Assembly: GCF_000308475.2 (NCBI RefSeq)
Contig: NZ_BAFT02000071.1
Span: 1 to 52,303, forward strand
Origin: Nocardia brasiliensis NBRC 14402
GTDB lineage: Bacteria > Actinomycetota > Actinomycetes > Mycobacteriales > Mycobacteriaceae
Length of the DNA: 52,303 bases
Direction: 5' to 3'
In this document: positions 6,850 to 15,660 of the stretch, piece after piece
Numbering within the stretch: the first letter of the stretch is position 1
How the letters are laid out: each line of letters starts with the position of its first letter
Program-made: the position numbers and the translations under genes
The notes under the pieces: model-generated
Told to the model about the DNA's origin: nothing
Database searches by the model: none
What the model saw: only the letters and a program-made list of their open reading frames with translations

Positions 6850-8211
6850 TCAGATCGGACGGCCGTCGCGCAGCCGGGTCACGGCGGTCACGATGGCAGC
6901 GGACTGGACGGCGACCAGGTGCGGAATCGGCACGGGCAGTCCGGGCGCGTTGGTCTCGATATCGGCGCACCACTTGTCGAAGATCGGCGCGAAGCGGAGG
7001 CGTTCGGCGACCACGTCTTCCGGCCCGGTGCCCGCGTACGACTCGAGCAGCCGGAGCAACATGCCGCCGGCCCGCAGCCGGGCTACCCCCGCCCACACAT
7101 ACTTCTCGATGAAGATCTCGCCGACGGTGGCTTGCCGCGTATCCGTGGCCGAACGTTTGGCGATCGCGTTTCCGCGCAGGGCCCGGACCGTGTCGGTCAA
7201 AGCCCGCTGGAAAGGGCTGCTGTTGTCCAGGTGCGCCCCGAGGCGACCGAGTATCCCGCTCACCAGGTCGGCGATTTCCTCGTAGTCGGTCGCGGTGGCG
7301 TGCAGGACATCGGCGACCCGGTTGCCGCTCGGCGTCTCGTCGGCGACCCTCGGGTCCACCCACAGCGGCAGTTCGCACACCAGGATGGCGGTGCCGTGGG
7401 ACGCGGCGTAGTCGCGGATGCCGCCGCCGTACATCATCGCCAGCGGTTCGATGCCGTCGCCGGCCAGCGCCTCGGCGATCCGTTGGAACGACGGCAGTTC
7501 GAAGATCCCGGGCTGCCAGGTCGTCGCGCCGGGAACGTCGGGCTCGCCGGTGTAGATCGGCACGCCGGCGGCTGCGAGCTGTCCGGTCAACCCGGACCAG
7601 TACTCGGGGTCACCGCCGGTGGTGTAGAAGAATCCGCCGCCGAAATCGGCGTTGTGCAACGACACGATCAGCGCGGGCCGGGTTCGATCGATCAGATCCA
7701 TCAGCGCTTTCGTCTCGGGCAGCGGCACGCCCACCGCGATGCCGCGCCAGCTGGTCGGGAAGCACCACTCCGGTTGCTCGGCGGCCGGTGGCCGATAGAA
7801 GCCGTGTGCGACAGTGGTTCTCGTGCGCGGCCCGGCGAACCAGGCCTCGTTGAGCCGGGTGCCGTCCGGGTCCAGGCACAGCACGAAATGCCAAGTCGCG
7901 CCGAGGGTTCGGTCGTCTTCGTGGGTGAGCCTGCCCAGCAGGTGCCGGATGGTCGCCATGCCGATCGGCTCGTTCGGATGCGGGTTACCGACCACCACCA
8001 CCTGCCGGGGCCCGGCGCCGACTCGCACGCACCTGATCGGGTGCCCGCCGCGCGACCCGCCGATTTCGGTGACGGTGACCCGATCGGGTAACGCGCGGGC
8101 CAGCGCGTCGACGAAGTGGTCCAATTCCTCGACCGTAGGGAACGAATCGGTCGGTGCCACCGCACCGACGAGCCTGCCTACTTCGTCCGCCGCCACTTCG
8201 TCTGTGTCCAT
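6850..8211 (-). CDS. M14-family zinc carboxypeptidase
   Basis: The 453-residue protein carries the M14 metallocarboxypeptidase zinc site: H78 and E81 in GNPHPNEPIG, and the third ligand H186 in LIVSLHNADFGGG, about 105 residues later as usual. There is no signal peptide, so it should act in the cytoplasm on peptides or amidated small molecules. The long C-terminal region (about 290-450) is helical and not recognised. The start is uncertain: ATG 8211 has no ribosome binding site but CACTAT lies 5 nt upstream, so it may be leaderless; TTG 8217 is in frame. The substrate is unknown. Confidence 0.88.
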   Translation of the reverse strand: MDTDEVAADEVGRLVGAVAPTDSFPTVEELDHFVDALARALPDRVTVTEIGGSRGGHPIRCVRVGAGPRQVVVVGNPHPNEPIGMATIRHLLGRLTHEDDRTLGATWHFVLCLDPDGTRLNEAWFAGPRTRTTVAHGFYRPPAAEQPEWCFPTSWRGIAVGVPLPETKALMDLIDRTRPALIVSLHNADFGGGFFYTTGGDPEYWSGLTGQLAAAGVPIYTGEPDVPGATTWQPGIFELPSFQRIAEALAGDGIEPLAMMYGGGIRDYAASHGTAILVCELPLWVDPRVADETPSGNRVADVLHATATDYEEIADLVSGILGRLGAHLDNSSPFQRALTDTVRALRGNAIAKRSATDTRQATVGEIFIEKYVWAGVARLRAGGMLLRLLESYAGTGPEDVVAERLRFAPIFDKWCADIETNAPGLPVPIPHLVAVQSAAIVTAVTRLRDGRPI

Positions 8212-8304
8212 AGTCAATAGTGGGATCGATGCCGACGTGAACGGGTCGGTTCGTCCGCAGCAAAGGCGATTCCATCGCGCCGCGCCCAGCGCCGCGCCCA
8301 GTGG

Positions 8305-10605
8305 CTACCGCAGCGCGCCGAACGACGGCGGCGTGTCGGCGTCCGTGGCGCCGAACCGCGGCGCGGGTCGCGGACCCATGCTGAAGTCGAGGCGTCCGCC
8401 GGACAGCGCGAACGACTCGGGCAGCCACGCCCGCGTCGTTTCCGCGCCGTCGACCCGCAATGACTGGATGTAGCGGTCGGCATCGGAGGTTCCGGGCGCG
8501 ACGATGGTGAATTCGGCGCCGGTCGAACGGCGCACCACCGCGGACTCGAACGCGGGCCCGTGCACGAAAAGCTCGGCGCGGCCCGGGATCACGGGGTAGA
8601 GCCCGAGCGCGGCCCAGACGTACCAGGCCGACATCGTGCCCAGGTCGTCGTTGCCCGCCAGGCCGTCGGCCTCCGGGCCGAAGAGTTCGGTGCGGGCCCG
8701 GTGCACCACGTCCTGGGTGCGGTGCGGCCGCCCGGCCCAGGCGTACAGCCACGGGGTCTGCAACGACGGTTCGTTGCCGAGGTAGGCGTGCGGCGCGTGC
8801 GGGCCCGCGTTGAGTTCGGTGAAGAACTCGTCGAGCCGGGCGGCGGCGCGGTCCCGGCCGCCCATCTTGGCGAAGAGCGCACCCACATCGTGCAGAACCA
8901 TCCAATGGTATTGTGCCCCATTGCCTTCCACGTACCCCCCGGTGGCCGCCGGATCGAACAGGAGCCCGAAGAAGCCGAGCGCGGAACGCGGTTGCAGCCA
9001 GCCGGTGAACGGATTGAACAGATGCTCCCACCCGCCGGCACGGCGCAGGAAGGTGTCGTGCTGCTCGATTTCGCCCAGTCGCGCGGCCAGTTGGGCGATG
9101 CCGAAATCGGCGATGTTGTATTCCAGGGTGTCCGACACCTGATCCGGTACCCAGCCGAGCCGCAGATACTGGTCGTTGCCGGGGCGCTCGGTATAACCGG
9201 ACAGCTCGCCGACGCGCTCGGCGCCGGCGATCATCGACGCCAGTGCGGCCGCGGCCGCGAAATCCCGTGCGCCGAAAGCGTAGGCGCTGGCGAGGATCGA
9301 ATGGTACGGGTCGCCGTTCATCACACCGGTGACGGTGTTCTGATGCGACCACCGGTCCCACACGTCCCCGAGCGCGTGCGCGTTGTCGTACATGGACTGC
9401 GCGATATCCGAGGCGACGTCGGGTGCGAGCCAGGCGAGCAGTTGTGCCGCACTGCGATAGATGTCCCACCCGGAGAAGGTGGCGTAGTGATGATGGCCGG
9501 GGCGCACCTGATGGACACGACCGTCGAACCCGGTGTAGTTACCGTCGACATCGTCGAAAATGTACGGCTGCAAGAACACGTGGTAGAGCGCGGAATAGAA
9601 GGTACGCAACCGATCTGGCGCACCGCCCGTCACCGCGATCTGGTCCAGTCTGCGCTGCCAGGCTGCGTGCGCCTCCGCCCGCACGGTGTCGAAATCCTTG
9701 GCGCCGATCTCGGCGGCGAGATTACGCCGGGCGCCCTCGACGCTGACATAGGAGATGGCGGTGCGCATCTGCACCGGCCGGTCGGAGTCGAATTGCAGGA
9801 ACAGTCCGCTGCCCTGGCCGTTGGCGGCGATCTCGCCGGACCGGGTGCGGCGCGTCTGCGCCTTACCCGTGACGGAGTGGTTGCCGGGCTCCAGGACATC
9901 GTCGCGCCACGTGCCCGACGCCGTGATCGGACGATCGAAGGTGGCGTGGAAGTGCACCCGGTACCGGCTCTTCGCGCCGCAGAACCCGCCGGTGTGCGCC
10001 CAGCCGGATACCGCATTGCCGTCGAGGGTGATCTCGGCGTCCTCGACGCCGTTGACCGAGCCGGTGACGTCGAGCAGCACCGTGCCGGGGCGACCGGTGG
10101 GGAAGGTGAACCGGGCGACGCCGCCGCGGGTGGCGGTGGTCAGCTCGGTCCGCACGCCGGAATCGGTGGTCACGCCGTAGTAGCCCGGGTCGGCCCGCTC
10201 GTTCGCGTGGTCGAAGGTCTGCAAATAGCCCACGCCGTCGACGGCCGGCGACCGGCCGATCGAGCCGCTGATCGGCAGTACCGGAAAGTCTTGCGCGCCA
10301 GTGCATCCCGGCCCGGAGATATGCGTCATCGAGAACCCGTACAGCCGGTTGTCCTCGTACTTGTACCCGCCGCCCGCGGTGCGCACGGTGTCCGGGCTCC
10401 ACTGCATCATCCCGAAGGGGGCCACCGCGCCGGGAAAGGTCATGCCCGCGCCGCCGCCGTGCCCGAAATCGGGCCCACCGTCCTGGGTGCCGACGAACGG
10501 ATTCACGTACCGGCTGGTATCGACCGCGGTTTCGGCGTGCGCCGCAGCGGGGACGAACGGAAGCAACAGCGGGACAACGAGGCAGGCCAGACGGCGACGC
10601 GACAT
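8305..10605 (-). CDS. Secreted GH92 alpha-1,2-mannosidase
   Basis: The 766-residue protein has a Sec signal peptide (MSRRRLACLVVPLLLPF, cleavage near AHA/ET). GH92 hallmarks follow: VNPFVGTQDGG, GHGGGAGMTFPGAV, PFGMMQWSPDT and GFSMTHISGPGC at the N-terminus, and GNDDLGTMSAWYVWAALGLYP with PGRAELFVHGPAF near the C-terminus. Family members are calcium-dependent exo-alpha-mannosidases that trim mannans or N-glycans. The length is typical and the start has GGGAG upstream. Possible targets are host N-glycans or mycobacterial-type mannan and lipomannan. No mannose transporter is adjacent. Confidence 0.93.
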   Translation of the reverse strand: MSRRRLACLVVPLLLPFVPAAAHAETAVDTSRYVNPFVGTQDGGPDFGHGGGAGMTFPGAVAPFGMMQWSPDTVRTAGGGYKYEDNRLYGFSMTHISGPGCTGAQDFPVLPISGSIGRSPAVDGVGYLQTFDHANERADPGYYGVTTDSGVRTELTTATRGGVARFTFPTGRPGTVLLDVTGSVNGVEDAEITLDGNAVSGWAHTGGFCGAKSRYRVHFHATFDRPITASGTWRDDVLEPGNHSVTGKAQTRRTRSGEIAANGQGSGLFLQFDSDRPVQMRTAISYVSVEGARRNLAAEIGAKDFDTVRAEAHAAWQRRLDQIAVTGGAPDRLRTFYSALYHVFLQPYIFDDVDGNYTGFDGRVHQVRPGHHHYATFSGWDIYRSAAQLLAWLAPDVASDIAQSMYDNAHALGDVWDRWSHQNTVTGVMNGDPYHSILASAYAFGARDFAAAAALASMIAGAERVGELSGYTERPGNDQYLRLGWVPDQVSDTLEYNIADFGIAQLAARLGEIEQHDTFLRRAGGWEHLFNPFTGWLQPRSALGFFGLLFDPAATGGYVEGNGAQYHWMVLHDVGALFAKMGGRDRAAARLDEFFTELNAGPHAPHAYLGNEPSLQTPWLYAWAGRPHRTQDVVHRARTELFGPEADGLAGNDDLGTMSAWYVWAALGLYPVIPGRAELFVHGPAFESAVVRRSTGAEFTIVAPGTSDADRYIQSLRVDGAETTRAWLPESFALSGGRLDFSMGPRPAPRFGATDADTPPSFGALR

Positions 10606-10709
10606 GCATGCTCCCTCGACGAGCCTCCGACAACGTTGCCCAGTGCCTGCTCATCGTGGCATCGCGTGGTCCGCGCTAACCCGCCGACACGCCGCTGATC
10701 AGCGCTTTT

Positions 10710-10755
10710 GTCGAGACCGGCCCCGTCGGTGGCGACGGGGGCGGTCGCCTCGACG
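10710..10755. terminator. Long imperfect hairpin downstream of the tautomerase gene
   Basis: The core is CCCCGTCG (10721-10728), GTGG loop, CGACGGGG (10733-10740). It extends through ACCG/CGGT to GTCGAG (10710-10715) and CTCGAC (10750-10755). It lies between the stop of the leftward tautomerase gene and the start of the leftward GH92 gene. There is no U-tract, as is common in actinobacteria. Confidence 0.7.
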
Positions 10756-10762
10756 TGCAGGT

Positions 10763-10945
10763 CTACTTGTCGGCGATGAACTTTCCGCCGACCGCGTAGC
10801 CGTCGGCCGGGTACTCCTCGATCCAGACGTGCACCGACTCGGCCGGCGACTTGTAGGCGTCGACGAACGCGTCGGTGATCCGGCGCACCAGCTCGCGCTT
10901 GGCCTCGTCGGTCTTGGGCAGCTGCTGGACGACGACATTCGGCAT
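10763..10945 (-). CDS. 4-oxalocrotonate tautomerase-family enzyme
   Basis: The 60-residue protein has the 4-OT size and pattern. Met1 is followed by the catalytic Pro, which becomes the N-terminal nucleophile after Met removal (PNVVVQQLPKTDEAKRELV). The C-terminal half contains SVHVWIEEYPADGYAVGGK. Such enzymes interconvert keto and enol forms of 2-oxo acids or act on haloacrylates. AAAGGG precedes the ATG. It stands alone next to a divergent-facing LysR region, so its pathway is not evident. Confidence 0.93.
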   Translation of the reverse strand: MPNVVVQQLPKTDEAKRELVRRITDAFVDAYKSPAESVHVWIEEYPADGYAVGGKFIADK

Positions 10946-11051
10946 GGTGGAATCCCTTTCTCGGTGTGCCCCGCGCGGTTTCGGGCGGGCCTACCGACCA
11001 ATCTGCTGCACCCGCGCGGCCGGTCCAAGCAGCAGTCCGCGCACGCTGCGA

Positions 11052-11924
11052 TCACCGATCGCGATCGTCGAATTCGCAGGCGGCCAGCAGGATCGGCAAC
11101 GCGGGCGGCGCTTGCGTGGCCCGCACCACGAGTGCCGTCTCCAGCGAAAGTCCTGGCGCGGCAAGGGAACTGAACACCACCCTGGTGCTGCGCAGCTGGC
11201 GCGCGTGTGCGGCGTACACGACGGTCCAGCTGCTGTCGGAGCCGATCATCGCCAGGGTGTCCGGTAGCGCGGCGCTGACCGGACCCGGCACCGGCTCGAA
11301 TCCGGCGTCGTGACAGGCGCCGACGACGAGATCGACCAGCGGGGGATTGAGCCGGCGCTCGGTGATCCGCAGCGGGTAGGGCGCGAGGTCGGCCAGCGCG
11401 AGTTCCGGTGCCGCGGCGAGCGGATGCCGGGCCGAGATCGCGACCAGCAACGGGTCGTCCCACACCGGGATGCGACGCAAGCCGGGATGCTCGAACGGAC
11501 CGCGGACGAACGCGGCGTCGAGGCGGCCGTCGAGCACCTGCTCGACCCGGACGCGGGTGGACGCGGACACCGGCTCGACCCGCACCTGCGGCACCAGCCG
11601 TGCCACGATGCGATCGAAGTGGTCGCCCAGCCCGGTGCCGGTGCCGAGCCGCAGCGTGGCGCCCGCGACGAACCCGGTGATCGAGGCCTGCGCGCGAGCG
11701 GCCGCCGCCAGCGCGTCCCGGGCGCCGGGCAGGAAGTGCACGCCCGCCTCGGTCAGCACCACCCGCCGCGGCGACCGATCGAACAGTTCGACGCCGAGCT
11801 CGCGTTCGAGCCGGCGCACCTGCTGACTGACCGCCGACTGGACGATGTGCAGCCGTTCGGCGGCCCGCCCGAAGTGCAATTCCTCCGCGACAGTGACGAA
11901 ATACCGGAGTTGACGCAGTTCCAC
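11052..11924 (-). CDS. LysR-family transcriptional regulator
   Basis: The 290-residue protein has the N-terminal LysR winged HTH (VELRQLRYFVTVAEELHFGR, then LHIVQSAVSQQVRRLE) and a periplasmic-binding-protein-like effector domain. I chose GTG 11924 because it gives the canonical LysR N-terminus and because TAGGGT lies 7 nt upstream, which suggests a leaderless mRNA. A longer in-frame version would run into the probable operator. It is divergent from an EamA-type transporter gene, the usual layout for a LysR protein and its target. Confidence 0.92.
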   Translation of the reverse strand: MELRQLRYFVTVAEELHFGRAAERLHIVQSAVSQQVRRLERELGVELFDRSPRRVVLTEAGVHFLPGARDALAAAARAQASITGFVAGATLRLGTGTGLGDHFDRIVARLVPQVRVEPVSASTRVRVEQVLDGRLDAAFVRGPFEHPGLRRIPVWDDPLLVAISARHPLAAAPELALADLAPYPLRITERRLNPPLVDLVVGACHDAGFEPVPGPVSAALPDTLAMIGSDSSWTVVYAAHARQLRSTRVVFSSLAAPGLSLETALVVRATQAPPALPILLAACEFDDRDR

Positions 11925-11978
11925 CGGCTCGACCCTACGGCCGGCCGGGGTTTCGACATCCGTCAGCCGGTTATGCCC

Positions 11979-12004
11979 CACCCAGACCTGATCTCGGCTG
12001 GGTG
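11979..12004. promoter_or_regulatory. Inverted repeat operator between LysR and EamA genes
   Basis: CACCCAG (11979-11985) and CTGGGTG (11998-12004) are perfect 7-bp arms with a 12-nt spacer in the divergent intergenic region. The position fits a LysR site serving both genes, although the arms are not the classic T-N11-A form. Confidence 0.5.
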
Positions 12005-12052
12005 ACGCGCGGCTCGGATCGCGACGGGCACCAACGGCGGGAGGCACGGATC

Positions 12053-12895
12053 ATGGGCACAGGCGAGTCGCTGGCATTGGCCTCCGCGGTGTTCTTCGGC
12101 ATCACGCACTTCCTGAGCGCGCTGCTCGCCCGGCACGCCGACGCGACGACGGTGGCGCTGTACGCGCAACTAGGCGGTTGCGCCGTGATCGTGGCGGCTG
12201 CCCCGCTGGTGGCGGCGCCGAATATCAGCGCGGCGGCGCTGGCCTGGGGTGCGCTGTCGGGTGTCGGCACCGGGATCGGCGTCACCTTCCTGTACCGCGG
12301 CGTCAGCACGGGACGCTTGAGCGTGGTGGTGCCGCTCAGTGACGTCGGTGCGCTGTTGCTCCCGGTGTTGGTCGGCGTGCTGCTGCTGCGGGAACGTCCG
12401 TCGGTGCTGAGCTGGCTCGGCATCGCGGCCGCCGTCCCGGCGCTGTGGTTCGTCTCCCGGTCCGCCGAGGACGACGACGGCGACCTCGGCACGGGCAGCG
12501 TGGCCGGGCTGATCGCGGGGGCCGGTTTCGCGCTGCAATTCATCGCGTTGGCCCGGGTCGGTTCGGATGCGGGGCTGTGGCCGCTGGTCGCCAGCCGGTT
12601 CGCGTCGGTGCTCGCGATCGTGCCGCTCGCGATCGGCGCGCGCGCCCCGCTGCGGATGCGGCCGCCGCTGCTGCTCGGCACGCTGGGCACCGGCGCGCTC
12701 GGCACACTGGCGATCGCCCTCTACACCTGGGCCACCTGGCAGCAACTGCTCGCCATCGCCGTCGTACTCGCCGCCCTGTACCCCGTCATTCCGGTAGTAC
12801 TCGGCCTCACGGTATTGCGCGAACGCCTCACCCGCACCCAGGTTTTCGGGCTGGTGCTGGCCATGGGCGCGATCGCCGGGATCGCACTGGCCTGA
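12053..12895 (+). CDS. EamA/DMT-family transporter
   Basis: The 280-residue, very hydrophobic protein has about ten transmembrane helices in two similar halves. Each half contains EamA-type turns: LYRGVSTGRLSVVVPLSDVG in the first, and an end-of-domain LRERLTRTQVFGLVLAMGAI in the second. Such proteins export amino acids, metabolites or drugs by proton exchange. The start at 12053 is set by GGGAGG upstream. It is divergent from a LysR gene that probably controls it. The cargo is unknown. Confidence 0.9.
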   Translation: MGTGESLALASAVFFGITHFLSALLARHADATTVALYAQLGGCAVIVAAAPLVAAPNISAAALAWGALSGVGTGIGVTFLYRGVSTGRLSVVVPLSDVGALLLPVLVGVLLLRERPSVLSWLGIAAAVPALWFVSRSAEDDDGDLGTGSVAGLIAGAGFALQFIALARVGSDAGLWPLVASRFASVLAIVPLAIGARAPLRMRPPLLLGTLGTGALGTLAIALYTWATWQQLLAIAVVLAALYPVIPVVLGLTVLRERLTRTQVFGLVLAMGAIAGIALA

Positions 12896-12917
12896 CCGAC
12901 CGGCCACCGATCGACGG

Positions 12918-12982
12918 ACTAGCCAAGTTTGCTTAGTGGGCCAGCTGCGGCTACGCTCGACTTGCTAGCCAAGTTTGGCTAG
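12918..12982. promoter_or_regulatory. Promoter bracketed by two palindromic operators (probable PadR sites)
   Basis: The perfect palindrome CTAGCCAA-GT-TTGGCTAG lies at 12965-12982. A degenerate copy, ACTAGCCAA-GT-TTGCTTAGT, lies at 12918-12937. Between and within them a promoter can be read: TTGCTT (12929-12934) and TACGCT (12952-12957) with a 17-bp spacer. One operator thus covers the -35 and the other the transcription start region. The PadR regulator two genes downstream is the obvious candidate to bind. Confidence 0.7.
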
Positions 12983-13014
12983 TAATCGAGTCTTGCCGCG
13001 AAGGATGTGCCGAG

Positions 13015-13743
13015 ATGGCCGGAGAGATCACCACGCCGCTGTTGCCCTGCGTGGACATCGACGAGATGGGCGAGTTCTATCGGATGCTCGGGTTCGAGCA
13101 GACCTACCGTCAGACCCGGCCCAATCCCGCCATAGGGATGCAGCGCGAGGACATCGGGTTGCAGTTCTTCGGGATGCCCGGCTTCGTGCCCGCCGACTCC
13201 TATGGGTCGTGCGTGGTGCAGGTGCCCGATATCGGCGCACTGTTCGACTCGTTCGCGGCCGGAATGCGGGCGAAGCACGGCAAACTGCTGGTGGCCGGGA
13301 CGCCGCGGATGACCCGTCCCCGGCGGCGCAAGAACACCGGAAATCTCACCGGTTTCCTCGTGGTCGATCCCGGTGGAAACTGGATCCGCTTCTTCCCGAT
13401 GCGCGCCACCGATGCGGCGGGCCCGACGTCGAGACTCCGCAAGGCGATCGATGACGCTGTGGTGCAGGCGGATTCGCGCGGCGAGGACGCTCAGGCGGCG
13501 AAGATCCTCGATGCGACGTTGCGGCGCACCGAAGGCAGCGCGACGACGGTCGATCTGGTCGATGCGCTCGCCTATCGTGCCGAACTCGCTGTGCGCCAGG
13601 ATGATCCGGCCTGTGCCGAGGCCCTGCTCACACGGATCGCAGCCATCCCGCTGACCGGCGAGGACCGTGCCGCGCTGGCCGACGCCATGGCCGGGGTCGC
13701 GGAGCTGCGCCGTATTCTGGCCGCGTGGCGAGCCGATCAGTGA
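13015..13743 (+). CDS. VOC (glyoxalase/bleomycin-resistance fold) protein with helical C-terminal extension
   Basis: Residues 1-125 of 242 form a VOC module: TTPLLPCVDIDEMGEFYRML at the start, GLQFFG in the middle and TGFLVVDPGGNWIRFF at the end of the second half. VOC proteins are metal-dependent lyases or dioxygenases, or drug binders. Residues about 140-242 are an added helical region resembling a short TPR-like array (AKILDATLRRTEG, LAYRAELAVRQDD). It is followed 28 bp later by a PadR regulator and sits behind two palindromes, so it may be a ligand-inducible resistance or sequestration protein. Confidence 0.85.
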   Translation: MAGEITTPLLPCVDIDEMGEFYRMLGFEQTYRQTRPNPAIGMQREDIGLQFFGMPGFVPADSYGSCVVQVPDIGALFDSFAAGMRAKHGKLLVAGTPRMTRPRRRKNTGNLTGFLVVDPGGNWIRFFPMRATDAAGPTSRLRKAIDDAVVQADSRGEDAQAAKILDATLRRTEGSATTVDLVDALAYRAELAVRQDDPACAEALLTRIAAIPLTGEDRAALADAMAGVAELRRILAAWRADQ

Positions 13744-13771
13744 CACGCTCCCGGTGCGAAAGGTAGGACCG

Positions 13772-14335
13772 ATGTCGGCAGTTCGGCTCTTGGTGCTCGG
13801 CGCGGTGCGGCGGCGCGGACGCGCGCACGGCTATCAGGTCCGGGCCGATCTGGAATCGTGGGGCGCCCACGAATGGGCGGGGGTCAAATCCGGGTCGGTC
13901 TATCACGCGCTCAAGGCGATGACGGCCGAACACCTGCTGATCGCGCACGAAACCACCGCGAGCACCACCGGCGGTCCGCCGCGCATCGAATACGAGACCA
14001 CCGACGCAGGGCAGCAGGCTTATCTCGGCCTGCTGCGCGCGGCGCTCGCCCAGCGTGATCCGCGGCTGGACGTGCTCGCCGCCGCGGTCGGGCTGATCGA
14101 CGATCTGCCGCGCGCGGAAGCCATCGAGCTGCTCCGGCAGCGCGCCGAGCAGATGGCACGGTGGCGCGCGAGCATCACCGAACATCTCTCGCCCGGTACC
14201 GATCTCGATACCTGGGGCCCGGTCGGCGAGGTGCTCGGCCTGTGGCTGCACACGGCGGACAGCCGTGCCGAATGGACGCAGCGCCTGATCGATCGCTTGG
14301 CCGCAGGCGCCTTCGAGATGGCCGACGACCGCTGA
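13772..14335 (+). CDS. PadR-family transcriptional regulator
   Basis: The 187-residue protein has the PadR winged HTH: SAVRLLVLGAVRRRGRAHGY, then VKSGSVYHALKAMTAEHLL and the wing TTGGPPRIEYETTDAGQQAY. The C-terminal dimerisation helices (about 90-185) are of the long PadR-s1 type. It is the second gene of an operon with a VOC protein and probably represses that operon by binding the two palindromes at 12918-12982. The start at 13772 is supported by AAGGTAGGA upstream. Confidence 0.92.
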   Translation: MSAVRLLVLGAVRRRGRAHGYQVRADLESWGAHEWAGVKSGSVYHALKAMTAEHLLIAHETTASTTGGPPRIEYETTDAGQQAYLGLLRAALAQRDPRLDVLAAAVGLIDDLPRAEAIELLRQRAEQMARWRASITEHLSPGTDLDTWGPVGEVLGLWLHTADSRAEWTQRLIDRLAAGAFEMADDR

Positions 14336-14379
14336 GCAGGCACGGCGAAACCGATCTGCGGGACCCGGGCGCGCGCTGG

Positions 14380-14394
14380 TAGAACTGGAGCGTG
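14380..14394 (+). promoter_or_regulatory. Leaderless promoter -10 of the first APH-fold kinase
   Basis: TAGAAC (14380-14385) lies 6 nt before GTG 14392, placing the transcription start at the initiation codon. The surrounding CTGGTAGAACT and the GC-rich block before it recur at the second APH-fold gene (17003-17012). Confidence 0.5.
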
Positions 14395-15327
14395 GTCAGT
14401 CAGCCGGTTCGCAGCGCCGCCGAGTGGACGGCGGGGGATGTCGCCGGGGTGCTGGCGCAGGCTTGCCCGGCGGCTCGGGTGACCTCGATCCGACCGGGTC
14501 CGCCCAGCTACAGCAACTGTCTCTGGCTGGCCGAGACCGTCGACGGCCGGTTGCTCGTGCGCATTCCCGGGCGAAGCACCGATCCCGAATATGTCCGCGC
14601 CACGGTGACGGCGACCCGGCTGGCGAGCGAGGCCGGCGTGCCGACCGTGCGCTATCACGAATTCGTTCCGCACACCCCGCTCGGCCTGCCGGTGACCATT
14701 CAGGAATACCTGCCCGGCGAGAGCGGGACCGCCGCGCTGCGCGCGGACCGGGCGGATCTGCGCCTGCTGGCGAGCACACTCGGCGACTGGCTGGGCACCC
14801 TGCACGGCGTTCGGCGCGAAACCTTCGGCGCGGTCACCGGTTCGGCGCAGCGGACGACCTGGGCGTCGGCTGCCACCGATCAGGTCGAGGCCGCACTGCG
14901 CGCGGTTCCCGAAGCGGCGCTGCCCGCCGCCCCCGCGACGATCGCGTCGGCCTTCGCTCAGGCGATCGCCGAACTCGGCCCCGGCGAGCCCGCCTCGCTG
15001 GTGCACGGTGATCTGTACCTGGACAACATGCTGGTCGACAACGGTGCACCCGCGGCACTGCTCGACTTCGAACACGCGCACTACTACGACAGATTCGCCG
15101 ATTTCGGCAAGCTCAGCGAGCTGCTGTTCGAATGGTGGCCGGGTGCGGAAGAACCGTTCCTGGAGTCGTACCGCGACCATTTCCCGGCGGACCCGGCCGA
15201 CGAGGTGCGGCTGCGGCTGGGCGTCGGCCTGTACGCGTTGAACCAGACCGCGTATTTCGCGCGCTGGCAACCGGAACTCGTGGGGGAGTATCGGGCGCGG
15301 CTCGGTAAGTGGCTGGTCGCCGGGTAG
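14392..15327 (+). CDS. Aminoglycoside phosphotransferase-fold kinase
   Basis: The 311-residue protein has the kinase-like APH fold: an N-lobe with LLVRIPG, the hinge region IQEYLPGESG, the catalytic Brenner motif LVHGDLYLDNMLV (Asp as base, Asn for Mg) and the DFEHA metal-binding Asp. Such enzymes phosphorylate aminoglycosides, sugars, choline or homoserine; nothing here fixes the substrate. The GTG start follows a TAGAAC -10 by 6 nt, so the mRNA is probably leaderless. The stop directly abuts the stop of the convergent antitoxin-like gene. Confidence 0.9.
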   Translation: MVSQPVRSAAEWTAGDVAGVLAQACPAARVTSIRPGPPSYSNCLWLAETVDGRLLVRIPGRSTDPEYVRATVTATRLASEAGVPTVRYHEFVPHTPLGLPVTIQEYLPGESGTAALRADRADLRLLASTLGDWLGTLHGVRRETFGAVTGSAQRTTWASAATDQVEAALRAVPEAALPAAPATIASAFAQAIAELGPGEPASLVHGDLYLDNMLVDNGAPAALLDFEHAHYYDRFADFGKLSELLFEWWPGAEEPFLESYRDHFPADPADEVRLRLGVGLYALNQTAYFARWQPELVGEYRARLGKWLVAG

Positions 15328-15660
15328 TCAACTCGCCCGGGGATGGATGGGGCGGACGCCGGCGAGGGCGCGCAGGGCGTCGGCCCGGGAGATGGGCTGG
15401 TCGTCGGCGAGCGCGGCGAGTTCCACGGCGAGCCAGTCCCGGATGAGTTCGCTCATGGTGACGCCGCGGCGGCGCGCCTCGGCCTTGAGGGATTGATCCA
15501 TATCGAGCGGAATGCGCAGCGAGCGCACCACCATGATGTCCTCGCCGGGCGCGAGCGGCCGCGGCACGTCGGCCTCGTGCACGGGTCGGTCGTCGAACAC
15601 GAGGCTGTCCATCAGTTCGTCCACCCCCTGCGGGGTGGCCGGGAAGTTGTTGTCGCCCAT
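15328..15660 (-). CDS. Ribbon-helix-helix antitoxin-like protein (BrnA-like)
   Basis: The 110-residue protein has a ribbon-helix-helix region at about 58-90. Its beta strand is VVRSLRIPLD, followed by SLKAEARRRGVTMSELIRDW. Preceding residues are acidic and flexible, as in antitoxins that wrap their toxin. It is the second gene of a two-gene unit: its ATG overlaps the upstream stop as TGATG, with AGGAGA upstream. Toxin-first order matches BrnTA modules. It likely neutralises the upstream protein and represses the operon through the palindrome at 15947-15962. Confidence 0.72.
   Translation of the reverse strand: MGDNNFPATPQGVDELMDSLVFDDRPVHEADVPRPLAPGEDIMVVRSLRIPLDMDQSLKAEARRRGVTMSELIRDWLAVELAALADDQPISRADALRALAGVRPIHPRAS

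Noticed and set aside
5303..7285. A 660-codon plus-strand frame overlapping the acyltransferase, SnoaL-like and small membrane protein genes.
   Set aside because: It crosses three genes with clear motifs on either strand and has no domain of its own.
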